DNA of 5,693 nt from Lysobacteraceae bacterium (GCA_018971925.1 JAGWZT010000150.1:1-5693), one strand, 5' to 3'. Counted from the first letter of the stretch, positions 1 through 5,693 are shown. Numbers and translations: made by a program. Notes: generated by a model from the letters alone, not told the origin.

Positions 1-1878
1 AAGTCGAGCCTGTTCGCGGCGATCCTGGGCGAGGTTGAAGCCGACGCCGGGGCGCTCGATGTGCCGGCCGGTTTGCGCATGGCTTCGGTCGCGCAGGAAA
101 CACCGGCGCTTCCGGACCCGGCGATCGATTATGTGCTGGGCGGCGACGTCGAATTGGCGGCAGCGCTGACCGAGGAAACGCGCGCGCAATCGGTGGGTGA
201 TCACGCCGCCGCGGCCGCGGCGCATCATCGCATCGATGCCCTGGGCGGCTACGACGGACGCGCGCGGGCGGGGCGCCTGCTGCACGGCCTGGGATTCACG
301 CCGGAAGACCACGAAAAGCCGGTTGCGGAGTTTTCCGGTGGCTGGCGCGGGCGACTGAATCTGGCGCGCGCCCTGATGGCGCCCTCCGACTTGCTGCTGC
401 TGGACGAGCCGACCAACCATCTCGATCTCGATGCGGTGCTGTGGCTGGAACAATGGCTGCGGCGCTACCCGCGCACGCTGATGGTCATCTCGCACGATCG
501 TGAATTCCTCGACGGCACGGTGGATCACGTGCTGCACCTGGAGCGGGGCGGCGCGCTTCTGTACGCGGGCAACTACAGCGACTTCGAACGCCAGCGCGCC
601 GAGCGCCTCCATCAACAACAAGCCGCGCACGCCAGGGAACAGTTGGAGCGCGCGCACCTGCAATCGTTCATCGACCGGTTTCGCGCCAAGGCCACCAAGG
701 CGCGCCAGGCGCAGTCGCGCATCAAGCGTCTGGAAAAACTCTCCGGCACCGAGGCGGTACGCGTGGAGCGCGCGTTCGAGTTCCGATTCCCGGAACCCGA
801 CCGGCTGCCCCACGCGATGCTGAAACTGGAGCACGTCGATGCGGGTTATCGGCTCGTTGGGCCCGATGTAGTAGCGGTGGAAGCCGCGATCCAGCCAGTG
901 CGCGGTGTTCCTGGAGCCCCGATCGGGCCTTCCGGCCCTCCTGCTTCCCCGAAAGGAAGGGCGTTGAAGGTTTTGCACGACGTGCGCTTTGGCGTGCAGG
1001 CCGGTGACCGTATCGGCTTGCTGGGGCCCAACGGCGCAGGCAAATCCACGCTGGTCAAGACACTGGTCGGCGATTTGCCGCTACTCGCGGGCGAGCGCAC
1101 CGCGCACAAGGATCTGTCGATAGGTTACTTCGCGCAGCACACCGTTGAGAATTTGCGTGCGGGTGAAACACCCTTCGACCATCTGCGTGACCTTGCCCCC
1201 GGCGCATCGCCCCAGGTGCTGCGCGATTGGCTGGGCAGGTGGCATTTCGCGGGCGATCGCGCCTTCGAGCCCGTGGAGGGATTTTCGGGCGGCGAGCGCG
1301 CGCGATTGGCGCTGGCGCTGATTGCGTGGGGCAAGCCCAATCTGCTGGTGCTGGACGAACCGACCAACCACCTCGATCTCGACATGCGCGGCGCGTTGGC
1401 CGATGCACTGAACGACTATCCGGGTGCGTTGGTGCTGGTCGCGCACGACCGGCACCTGCTGGGGCTCGTATGCGACAGTTTCTGGCGCGTCGCGGACGGT
1501 CATGTCGAACCGTTCGATGGCGACCTCGATGACTACGCACGCTGGTTGCGCGGGCGCAACGCGAATGCGGGCGACCGCGAAACCACGGCCGCGCCGCAAA
1601 CGGCCGATCCGCGCGAGCGTCGTCGCGAAGCCGCGGCGGACCGCGAACGCCAGCGTGGGTTGCGCAAAAATCTCGACAAGGTTGAAGCGCGCATGGCGAA
1701 GGTCGATGCCGCACTCTCCGCATTGCAGGAACGCTTGGCGGACCCTGCGATCTATGAAGGCCCAACCGCGGTGCTCGCGGACATCGGGCGCGAACAGAAT
1801 GCCTTGCGCGAAGAAAAAGCCACGCTGGAGGCGGAGTGGTTGCTGCGGTTCGAGGAACTGGAAGCGGCAACGGCATGA
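1..1878 (+). CDS. yheS: ABC-F family ATPase, YheS type (5' end missing)
   Basis: Soluble tandem-ABC ATPase of the ABC-F family. These proteins have no membrane domain; they bind the ribosomal E site and act on stalled or slow translation. The reading frame is open from base 1, which encodes the Walker A lysine, so about 39 N-terminal residues are missing by comparison with E. coli YheS. Numbering from that lysine: Q-loop Q32, signature FSGGWRGR 111-118, Walker B LLLLDEP 131-137 with catalytic Glu, H-loop H165. A charged linker helix pair spans about 203-247. The second domain has GPNGAGKST 342-350, Q-loop Q379, FSGGERAR 428-435, LLVLDEP 448-454 and H482. The C-terminus from about 535 is a charged coiled coil, as in YheS. 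Both ATPase sites look intact. The phrases QETPALP and DLDAVLWLEQWL closely resemble E. coli YheS as I remember it. Residues about 285-321 are an unusual Pro/Gly-rich extra segment just before the second domain's Walker A. The stop codon overlaps the next start (ATGA). A GTG at 61 is internal, not the start. Confidence 0.95.
   Translation, partial: KSSLFAAILGEVEADAGALDVPAGLRMASVAQETPALPDPAIDYVLGGDVELAAALTEETRAQSVGDHAAAAAAHHRIDALGGYDGRARAGRLLHGLGFTPEDHEKPVAEFSGGWRGRLNLARALMAPSDLLLLDEPTNHLDLDAVLWLEQWLRRYPRTLMVISHDREFLDGTVDHVLHLERGGALLYAGNYSDFERQRAERLHQQQAAHAREQLERAHLQSFIDRFRAKATKARQAQSRIKRLEKLSGTEAVRVERAFEFRFPEPDRLPHAMLKLEHVDAGYRLVGPDVVAVEAAIQPVRGVPGAPIGPSGPPASPKGRALKVLHDVRFGVQAGDRIGLLGPNGAGKSTLVKTLVGDLPLLAGERTAHKDLSIGYFAQHTVENLRAGETPFDHLRDLAPGASPQVLRDWLGRWHFAGDRAFEPVEGFSGGERARLALALIAWGKPNLLVLDEPTNHLDLDMRGALADALNDYPGALVLVAHDRHLLGLVCDSFWRVADGHVEPFDGDLDDYARWLRGRNANAGDRETTAAPQTADPRERRREAAADRERQRGLRKNLDKVEARMAKVDAALSALQERLADPAIYEGPTAVLADIGREQNALREEKATLEAEWLLRFEELEAATA
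853..963 (+). repeat. In-frame palindrome-rich insertion in the ABC-F gene
   Basis: About 111 bases (37 codons) lie between the conserved AGY turn and the VLHDV strand of the second ABC domain, where E. coli YheS has only about three residues. The peptide is Pro/Gly/Ala rich (for example GAPIGPSGPPASPKGR). The DNA holds packed inverted repeats: CCCGATCGGG, a perfect 10-base palindrome at 918-927; GGGCC/GGCCC with a TTCC loop at 925-938; GCCCT/AGGGC at 935-939 and 958-962, enclosing CTTCC/GGAAG at 944-948 and 955-959. The 5' part contains a REP-like sequence (867-890). The length is a multiple of three and there is no stop codon. The boundaries are estimated from remembered homologues and may be off by a few codons. 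A lineage-specific loop of ordinary origin is the alternative. Confidence 0.6.
867..890 (+). repeat. REP-like sequence inside the ABC-F gene
   Basis: This stretch keeps the frame TGTAG-N-AGCGG-N4-AGCCGCGAT seen in abundant REP-type repeats of Pseudomonas and Xanthomonadales genomes, which I recall as TGTAGGAGCGGCTTCAGCCG followed by CGAT. The stem is GCGG at 874-877 paired with CCGC at 884-887 around a six-base loop. The loop differs from the remembered consensus, and no complete reverse partner follows. It may be a decayed copy or chance similarity. Confidence 0.4.
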
Positions 1879-2792
1879 GTACGCTGCACGCCCTGCTGCC
1901 GCCGCTGGCGCATGTGCGCGCGAGCCCGGCTTTCATGGGCTGGCTCGCCAGGGGCGATCGTTTGCCAAAGGCGGGCGACGCACGCATGGGGTTGTTGCGC
2001 GAGTTGTTTCATTTCGCGGACGACAGCGTACCCGCCGCGGCGCTTCGTCACCTCTGCCACGGCGACGATGCCACCGCGGGCGCGTGGCTGTGTGCCGATC
2101 CCGCCTGGGTACGCAGCGAGGCGACCGGTGCGCGGCTGATGGCTTGGCCACTGTGCGATGTTTCGGCGGACGAAGCCGAAGCGCTTGCCGGGGCGCTGCG
2201 GCCGTTGTTCGGCGACGCCGGCGCGCCCTTGTCGATCGACACGCCGTCCGCGTGGTGCCTGCACCTGCTGCCCGGCGCACCGCGCGCGAACTTTCGCGCG
2301 CCTGTCGATGCACTGGGCGTCGATCTCGTGGATTGCCTGCCCGAAGGCGACGCGGGTCGCGCGTGGCGACGCCTGTTCAACGAAACACAGATCGTGTTGC
2401 ACGCGCACCCCGTGAATGCTGCACGCATCGCCGCCGGCAAGCGGCCGGTCAACGCGTTGTGGTTCTGGGGCGCGGGAGCTTTGCCGGCGTCCGTCGAGAG
2501 CGGTTTGCAGGTTGTCGCCAGCGTGGACGATGTCGTGCGCGGGTTGGCGAAGATGGGCGGTGCCGTGCGCGTGGAGCCGTTGCCGGATGCCCTGGAGACG
2601 GCGCCGCGATCCGGCATGGCTTTGCTCGACCTCGATATTCCTGGTCACGCGGGCAGCGCGGTGGAATGGCTGGCGCATTTCCAGCGCTGGTTGCGCGAGC
2701 GCCGCTTCGATGCCATCGCGATCACGTTCGCGGATGGCGAACGGTTTCGGGTCCGTCACGGCCATCGCTTGCGCGTGTGGCGCCGCGCGTGA
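1875..2792 (+). CDS. rpfE: RpfE-type conserved protein (COG4255-like), function unknown
   Basis: A 305-residue protein with no signal peptide or membrane segment, so probably cytoplasmic. It matches the RpfE-type family, named from the Xanthomonas rpf pathogenicity-regulation region and often found beside recJ. Database entries sometimes label it phosphoglycerate mutase, but I see no mutase catalytic motif. Family-like landmarks are WLCADPAWVR at 71-80, LVDCLPEGDAGRAWRRLFNE at 151-170, the Gln-His-Pro-Val-Asn stretch at 172-181, and the aromatic PVNALWFWGAG at 191-201. The C-terminus is basic (RLRVWRRA). The start is the ATG in the ATGA overlap with the ABC-F stop, with a weak GGAAG (1860-1864) ten bases upstream. 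In-frame codons further upstream would intrude on the ABC-F gene. The gene ends in a GTGA overlap with recJ, so it is probably translated together with both neighbours. Family assignment is fairly sure; the biochemical role is unknown, and a link to quorum signalling should not be assumed from the name. Confidence 0.8.
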   Translation: MSTLHALLPPLAHVRASPAFMGWLARGDRLPKAGDARMGLLRELFHFADDSVPAAALRHLCHGDDATAGAWLCADPAWVRSEATGARLMAWPLCDVSADEAEALAGALRPLFGDAGAPLSIDTPSAWCLHLLPGAPRANFRAPVDALGVDLVDCLPEGDAGRAWRRLFNETQIVLHAHPVNAARIAAGKRPVNALWFWGAGALPASVESGLQVVASVDDVVRGLAKMGGAVRVEPLPDALETAPRSGMALLDLDIPGHAGSAVEWLAHFQRWLRERRFDAIAITFADGERFRVRHGHRLRVWRRA

Positions 2793-4570
2793 CACGCATC
2801 GGCCCATCACTGCGCATCGTCCGGCGCGGAGTTCCATCGTTGCCGCACGGCTGGCCCGAATCCGTGCATCCGGTGCTGCAGCGTGTCTATGCCGCGCGCG
2901 GCGTCAGCAGTCCCGAGGAAACGGGCCACCACCTGTCCGCGTTGCTGCAGCCGGATGGCCTTGGCGGCATCGGCGGTGCGGTCGCGCTGCTCGTCGACGC
3001 CATCGCGCAAGATCAGTACATCGTGATTTCAGGCGACTACGACTGCGATGGCGCAACGGGTTGTGCGGTCGCGGTGCGCGGGTTGCGCATGCTCGGCGCT
3101 CGGCATGTCGGCTACGCCGTACCCGACCGCGCCGTGCATGGCTACGGGCTCACGCCCGAACTGGTCGCCACGATGCAGCCCACACCGGACCTGATCGTGA
3201 CGGTCGACAACGGTGTCGCATCGTTCGCGGGTATCGCCGCCGCGAAGGCGCGCGGCTGCAAGGTCATCGTCACCGATCACCATTTGCCCGGCGCTGCGTT
3301 GCCCGATGCCGACGCCATCGTCAATCCGAACCTTCCGGGTGACAGCTTTGCCAGCAAGGCATTGTGCGGCGTCGGCGTGATGTTCTACCTGCTGCTCGCC
3401 TTGCGTGCACGGCTTTACCCTTGCGACCGTGCTGATCGCGAAGACCAGACAGCGGCCGAGGCCGCCATCCATGGCCGCACTTTTGGCAAAAGCCGCCCTG
3501 ATCTTGCTTCCTTGCTGGATCTCGTGGCGCTGGGCAGCGTCGCCGACCTGGTACCGCTGGACGCCAACAACCGGGCGTTGGTGGAAAGCGGTTTGCGCAG
3601 GATGCGTGCGGGCAACGCGAGTGCAGGCATCGCGGCCCTGTTCGAGGTTTCGGGGCGCGAGATTGGCAAGGCGGTCGCCGCCGATCTCGGTTACGCGATC
3701 GGGCCGCGGATCAATGCGGCGGGGCGGCTTGAGGACATGACCCTCGGCGTCGAATGCCTCCTGGCCGACGATCCCGCGCGTGCGCGCGAACTCGCGGGCG
3801 TGCTGCATGACATCAATTCGCAGCGGCGCGATCTGCAGGCGTCGATGGTGGACGATGCACTTGCCAGGCTGGACGGCATCGATGCCGGTGATGCACTCGG
3901 CATCTCGCTGTTCGACCCCACGTGGCACCCCGGCATCGTCGGACTGGTGGCGGCCAAGGTGAAGGAGCGGCTGCATCGGCCGGTGGTCGCGTTCGCGCCG
4001 GCAGGTGAAGGCGGCCCGTTGCGCGGTTCGGCGCGCTCGATCACGGGCTTTCACATCCGCGATGCGCTGGCGGAAGTCGATGCGCGTTGCCCTGGCATGA
4101 TCGTGCGTTTCGGTGGACACGCGATGGCAGCCGGCCTGACGCTCGCACTGGCCCACTACGCGCGCTTCGCGGAGGTTTTTGACGCCGTGGTGAGCGAACG
4201 TATTTCCGAGGAATCCCTGCAGCCGGTACTCGCGAGCGATGGCGAACTCGCGCCGTGTGACTTCGATATCGGACTCGCCCGCCAGCTGCGCATGGCCGGG
4301 CCGTGGGGGCAGGGTTTCGCGGCACCCCTGTTCGACGACGCCTTCGAGTGCGTCGAATGCAAGGCGCTGGGCGCGGACGGCGCACATCGGCGCCTGCGCC
4401 TGCGTGATCCGCGCGACGGCCGCGTGCACGATGCTGTCTGGTTCGGCGCAGACTCGGACGTACGGGAGGGTGCGGCGGTGCGCATCGCCTACGAACTGAT
4501 GATCAACGAATGGCGCGGACGGGAATCGCTGCAACTGCTGGTGCGGCACGTCGAATCGGCCGTACCGTAG
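2789..4570 (+). CDS. recJ: Single-stranded-DNA-specific exonuclease RecJ
   Basis: RecJ degrades single-stranded DNA 5' to 3' using divalent metal ions, in RecF-pathway recombination, base excision and mismatch repair. The product is 593 residues (E. coli RecJ is 577). DHH-domain motifs are GDYDCDG 82-88 with D83, D85 and D87, VDNG 139-142, DHH 163-165, and DLVALGSVAD 244-253. The linked DHHA1 part has GPRINAAGRL 305-314, GSARS 413-417 and FGGHAMAAGL 441-450. The C-terminal OB-like part ends with INEWRG 572-577. All metal-binding positions I can check are present. The GTG start is chosen because it lies in a GTGA overlap with the RpfE-type stop and gives a family-like N-terminus. The frame stays open far upstream, but that would overlap the neighbour. 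No clear Shine-Dalgarno site precedes it, which fits translational coupling. Oddity: residues about 210-235 are an extra segment replacing a shorter loop. The gene stops exactly where the convergent methyltransferase gene stops. Confidence 0.96.
   Translation: MTRIGPSLRIVRRGVPSLPHGWPESVHPVLQRVYAARGVSSPEETGHHLSALLQPDGLGGIGGAVALLVDAIAQDQYIVISGDYDCDGATGCAVAVRGLRMLGARHVGYAVPDRAVHGYGLTPELVATMQPTPDLIVTVDNGVASFAGIAAAKARGCKVIVTDHHLPGAALPDADAIVNPNLPGDSFASKALCGVGVMFYLLLALRARLYPCDRADREDQTAAEAAIHGRTFGKSRPDLASLLDLVALGSVADLVPLDANNRALVESGLRRMRAGNASAGIAALFEVSGREIGKAVAADLGYAIGPRINAAGRLEDMTLGVECLLADDPARARELAGVLHDINSQRRDLQASMVDDALARLDGIDAGDALGISLFDPTWHPGIVGLVAAKVKERLHRPVVAFAPAGEGGPLRGSARSITGFHIRDALAEVDARCPGMIVRFGGHAMAAGLTLALAHYARFAEVFDAVVSERISEESLQPVLASDGELAPCDFDIGLARQLRMAGPWGQGFAAPLFDDAFECVECKALGADGAHRRLRLRDPRDGRVHDAVWFGADSDVREGAAVRIAYELMINEWRGRESLQLLVRHVESAVP
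3416..3493 (+). repeat. In-frame palindrome-rich insertion in recJ
   Basis: About 78 bases (26 codons, RecJ residues about 210-235) lie between LALRARL and RPDLASLLDLVALG. E. coli RecJ has about 13 residues there, including a GWF motif that is missing here. The segment contains GCGGCC (3452-3457) paired with GGCCGC (3473-3478), the core CCAT-CC-ATGG (3465-3474), and CTTTT-GGC-AAAAG (3480-3492), an A/T-rich hairpin out of keeping with the surrounding GC-rich codons. The encoded peptide includes AAIHGRTFGKS. The frame is kept with no stop. The boundaries are estimated by comparison with remembered RecJ sequences. A naturally variable surface loop is the alternative. Confidence 0.55.
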
Positions 4571-4573
4571 CTA
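4568..4573. other. Abutting convergent stop codons (TAGCTA)
   Basis: The recJ stop TAG (4568-4570) is followed directly by CTA, the reverse complement of the methyltransferase TAG stop. There is no intergenic base and no hairpin with a T-run nearby, so transcripts of the two genes must run into each other's coding sequence before ending. Confidence 0.95.
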
Positions 4574-5230
4574 TCGCTTCCGCGCCAGGGTCAGTCCATC
4601 GCCGATCGGAAGCATTGCCATGTCGATACGCTCGTCGCCGTGCAGTTTGTCGTTCAACGCCTGCAGCGCGCGGGTATCGTCGTCCTCCGCGGGCCGCGCG
4701 ACGTCGCCGCTCCATAGTGTGTTGTCGAAGGCGACCAGCCCGCCCTGGCGGACCAACCGCAGGCAGCGTTCGTAATAAGCGTCGTAACCCGCCTTGTCGG
4801 CGTCGATGAAGGCGAAGTCGTAGAGGTCGGTTTCGCCCTCGGCGATGCGCGCATCCAGCGTCTGCACGGCGGGTGCGACCACCAGATCGATCTTGCTCGC
4901 AACGCCGGCCCGCCGCCAGTACGGTTTTCCGACCGAGGTGTATTCATCGCTGATGTCGCAGGCGAGAACCTTGCCGTCTCCGGGCAGTGCGAGCGCGACG
5001 GTCAACGCGCTGTAGCCGGTGAAGGTGCCGACCTCGATGGTGCGGCGCGCGCCGATGAGCTTGACCAGCAGTGACATGAACTGGCCTTGCTCGGGCGATA
5101 TCTGCATGCCCCCGCGCGGATGCTGGCGCGTGGCCTCGCGCAACGCCGTCTGTTCAGGATGTTCGCGCAGCGAGTGGTCGAGCAGGTATTGGTAAAGCGT
5201 GTCGTCGAGGTCGATGGTTCGGCGTGACAT
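4571..5230 (-). CDS. Class I SAM-dependent O-methyltransferase (CCoAMT-like)
   Basis: A 219-residue cytoplasmic methyltransferase of the caffeoyl-CoA/catechol O-methyltransferase-like family (methyltransf_3). It would transfer the methyl group of SAM to a hydroxyl of a small, probably catechol-like, acceptor in a metal-dependent reaction. Landmarks: MQISPEQGQ 42-50 near the active-site entrance; SAM-binding motif I EVGTFTGYS 66-74; acidic D92 after the second strand; IDADK 142-146 and DN 169-170, which supply the metal-binding Asp, Asp and Asn; and LWSGDV 172-177. Length and motif order are typical for bacterial members. The ATG start has a strong GAGGAAA upstream. The substrate cannot be told from sequence, and the neighbours show no biosynthetic cluster. 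The stop codon abuts the recJ stop of the opposite strand, with no terminator visible between them. Confidence 0.93.
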   Translation of the reverse strand: MSRRTIDLDDTLYQYLLDHSLREHPEQTALREATRQHPRGGMQISPEQGQFMSLLVKLIGARRTIEVGTFTGYSALTVALALPGDGKVLACDISDEYTSVGKPYWRRAGVASKIDLVVAPAVQTLDARIAEGETDLYDFAFIDADKAGYDAYYERCLRLVRQGGLVAFDNTLWSGDVARPAEDDDTRALQALNDKLHGDERIDMAMLPIGDGLTLARKR

Positions 5231-5234
5231 GGTG

Positions 5235-5241
5235 TTTCCTC
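5235..5241 (-). promoter_or_regulatory. Ribosome binding site of the O-methyltransferase
   Basis: Read on the minus strand this is GAGGAAA, four bases before the ATG whose first base is 5230. It supports that start over a nearby out-of-frame ATG at 5243-5241. Confidence 0.75.
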
Positions 5242-5273
5242 ATGGGCGCGTGCCGCCATGTTCTCACCCGGCG

Positions 5274-5314
5274 CGTGAACGTATGTTCATGGCGGCGGCC
5301 AGGTCGTGTTCACG
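5274..5314. repeat. Inverted repeats CGTGAAC/GTTCACG, possible operator
   Basis: CGTGAAC (5274-5280) and its exact reverse complement GTTCACG (5308-5314) flank 27 bases. Inside lies TGAAC-GTAT-GTTCA (5276-5289), a five-base inverted repeat. The right arm is itself part of the palindrome CGTG-TT-CACG (5305-5314). A fourth TGAAC is at 5364-5368, just before the downstream ATG. The spacing and location between divergent promoters suggest a regulator binding site, but no known regulator is matched. Confidence 0.35.
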
Positions 5315-5356
5315 ATGACATTACACACGCCCCGCTAGGTTTGCGCGTTCGCTCCC

Positions 5357-5362
5357 GGAGGG
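5357..5362 (+). promoter_or_regulatory. Ribosome binding site of the exported methyltransferase gene
   Basis: GGAGGG lies seven bases before the ATG at 5370. It is a near-ideal Shine-Dalgarno sequence and fixes the start of the truncated last gene. Confidence 0.8.
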
Positions 5363-5369
5363 TTGAACC

Positions 5370-5693
5370 ATGATTGCGAAGACGTGCAAGGCGTTGGGCG
5401 GTTGCGTCCTCATCGGGGCGCTGGCCGTGGCGGGGACGGCGTGGGCGGCGAATAGTGCGGGGCCGATCGCACAGGGCGACGCCGCGAGCATGCTCAAGGA
5501 GGCCGTGGCGGGGCCCTGGCGTTCCGATGCCAACAGGGCGCGCGACCAGTACCGACATCCGGTGGAGACGCTGGAGTTCTTTGGCATCAAGCCGGACATG
5601 ACGGTGATCGAATTGGCGCCCGGTGGTGGTTGGTACACCGAAATCCTGGCGCCGTTCCTGTATTCGAACGGACACCTGATCGACGCCGGGCCG
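5370..5693 (+). CDS. Exported class I methyltransferase-like protein (COG4798-like), 3' end missing
   Basis: The first 108 codons of a gene that runs off the window. Residues 1-26 form a Sec-type signal peptide: basic Lys4 and Lys7, a hydrophobic core at about 9-22, and a cleavage site after Ala-Trp-Ala (24-26). The mature part begins ANSAGPIAQGD. WRSDANRARDQYRHPVETLE at 50-69 and FFGIKPDMTVIELAPGGGWY at 70-89, followed by TEILAPF, match the predicted-methyltransferase family COG4798. The glycine-rich GGGWYTE (85-91) is a variant SAM-binding motif I. The start is supported by a strong GGAGGG site. The gene is divergent from the O-methyltransferase across 139 bases. Export is odd for a SAM-dependent enzyme because SAM is made in the cytoplasm, so the substrate, cofactor and even enzymatic activity in the periplasm are unknown. 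Cys12 within LGGC looks like a lipobox, but it comes before most of the hydrophobic core, so lipoprotein processing is unlikely. Confidence 0.85.
   Translation, partial: MIAKTCKALGGCVLIGALAVAGTAWAANSAGPIAQGDAASMLKEAVAGPWRSDANRARDQYRHPVETLEFFGIKPDMTVIELAPGGGWYTEILAPFLYSNGHLIDAGP

Larger units (their letters stand above)
5231..5369. promoter_or_regulatory. Divergent intergenic region, presumed back-to-back promoters
   Basis: These 139 bases separate the starts of the minus-strand O-methyltransferase and the plus-strand exported methyltransferase, so promoters for both should lie here. A weak sigma70-like pair for the plus strand is ATGACA (5315-5320) and TAGGTT (5336-5341) with a short 15-base spacer; I would not rely on it. 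No convincing minus-strand promoter was seen. The region also holds the TGAAC/GTTCA elements listed separately. Confidence 0.5.

Noticed and set aside
61..63. GTG at 61 as the start of the ABC-F protein
   Set aside because: The frame is open to base 1 and encodes conserved ABC sequence, including the Walker A Lys-Ser, before this codon.
850..970. A frameshift in the ABC-F gene as the cause of the odd Pro/Gly segment
   Set aside because: The frame is the same on both sides and the extra length is in addition to, not in place of, the expected residues, so an insertion explains it better.
1253..1260. GCGATCGC palindrome as a HIP1-like repeat
   Set aside because: I noted only one copy, in coding sequence, which is expected by chance in GC-rich DNA.
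1055..1987. A 310-codon antisense open frame across the ABC-F/RpfE-type junction
   Set aside because: Arg/Ala/Pro-rich composition typical of a shadow frame, with no motif, and it overlaps two well-supported genes.
1424..2788. Extension of the recJ frame upstream, giving a protein of over 1000 residues
   Set aside because: The extra part is Arg-rich non-protein-like sequence lying over the ABC-F and RpfE-type genes. The GTG at 2789 gives the expected RecJ N-terminus.
3029..4549. A 506-codon open frame antisense to recJ
   Set aside because: It is the mirror of GC-biased recJ codons. It has low complexity, is rich in Arg/Gln/His, has no recognisable domain and lies fully inside a certain gene.
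5276..5290. CRP/Clp-type binding site
   Set aside because: The spacing and right half do not fit TGTGA-N6-TCACA; only the GTGA part agrees.
5394..5407. Lipobox LGGC around Cys12 in the exported protein
   Set aside because: The cysteine comes before most of the hydrophobic core, whereas a lipobox follows it. The AWA site after residue 26 is a better signal peptidase I site.

Overview
The window is GC-rich DNA with dense coding, short gaps and strong G/C at third codon positions. It looks like a chromosomal core-genome segment of a gammaproteobacterium. The adjacent RpfE-type and RecJ genes, as I remember the Xanthomonas rpf region, and a REP-like sequence of a style common in that order point to Xanthomonadales (Lysobacterales), perhaps Rhodanobacteraceae. 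This placement is inferred from gene content; no search was run.

Layout: (1) positions 1-1878, plus strand, hold the 3' portion of a YheS-type ABC-F ATPase gene, cut at its first Walker A lysine. (2) Positions 1875-2792, plus strand, encode an RpfE-type protein of unknown biochemical function, joined to the previous gene by an ATGA stop/start overlap. (3) Positions 2789-4570, plus strand, are recJ, joined to the RpfE-type gene by a GTGA overlap. These three genes look like one translationally coupled operon. (4) Positions 4571-5230, minus strand, encode a CCoAMT-like O-methyltransferase convergent with recJ. The two stop codons touch with no base between them. (5) Positions 5231-5369 are a 139-base divergent intergenic region with two clear Shine-Dalgarno sites and repeated TGAAC/GTTCA elements. 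(6) Positions 5370-5693, plus strand, are the 5' part of a gene for an exported methyltransferase-like protein, cut by the window edge.

The operon links a ribosome-associated ATPase, an uncharacterised protein and the single-strand DNA exonuclease of recombination and mismatch repair. The last two genes are separate methyltransferase-fold proteins, one cytoplasmic and one apparently secreted, that share an upstream region.

The most notable signal is that two highly conserved proteins each carry an extra in-frame segment absent from the E. coli homologue as I remember it. In the ABC-F protein it is about 37 residues, rich in Pro and Gly. In RecJ it is about 26 residues replacing about 13. Both underlying DNA stretches are packed with short palindromes, and the first begins with a REP-like sequence. 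This looks like palindromic repeats inserted in frame into essential-type genes, comparable in principle to the Rickettsia palindromic elements. No CRISPR array, RNA gene, IS element or phage gene was seen.
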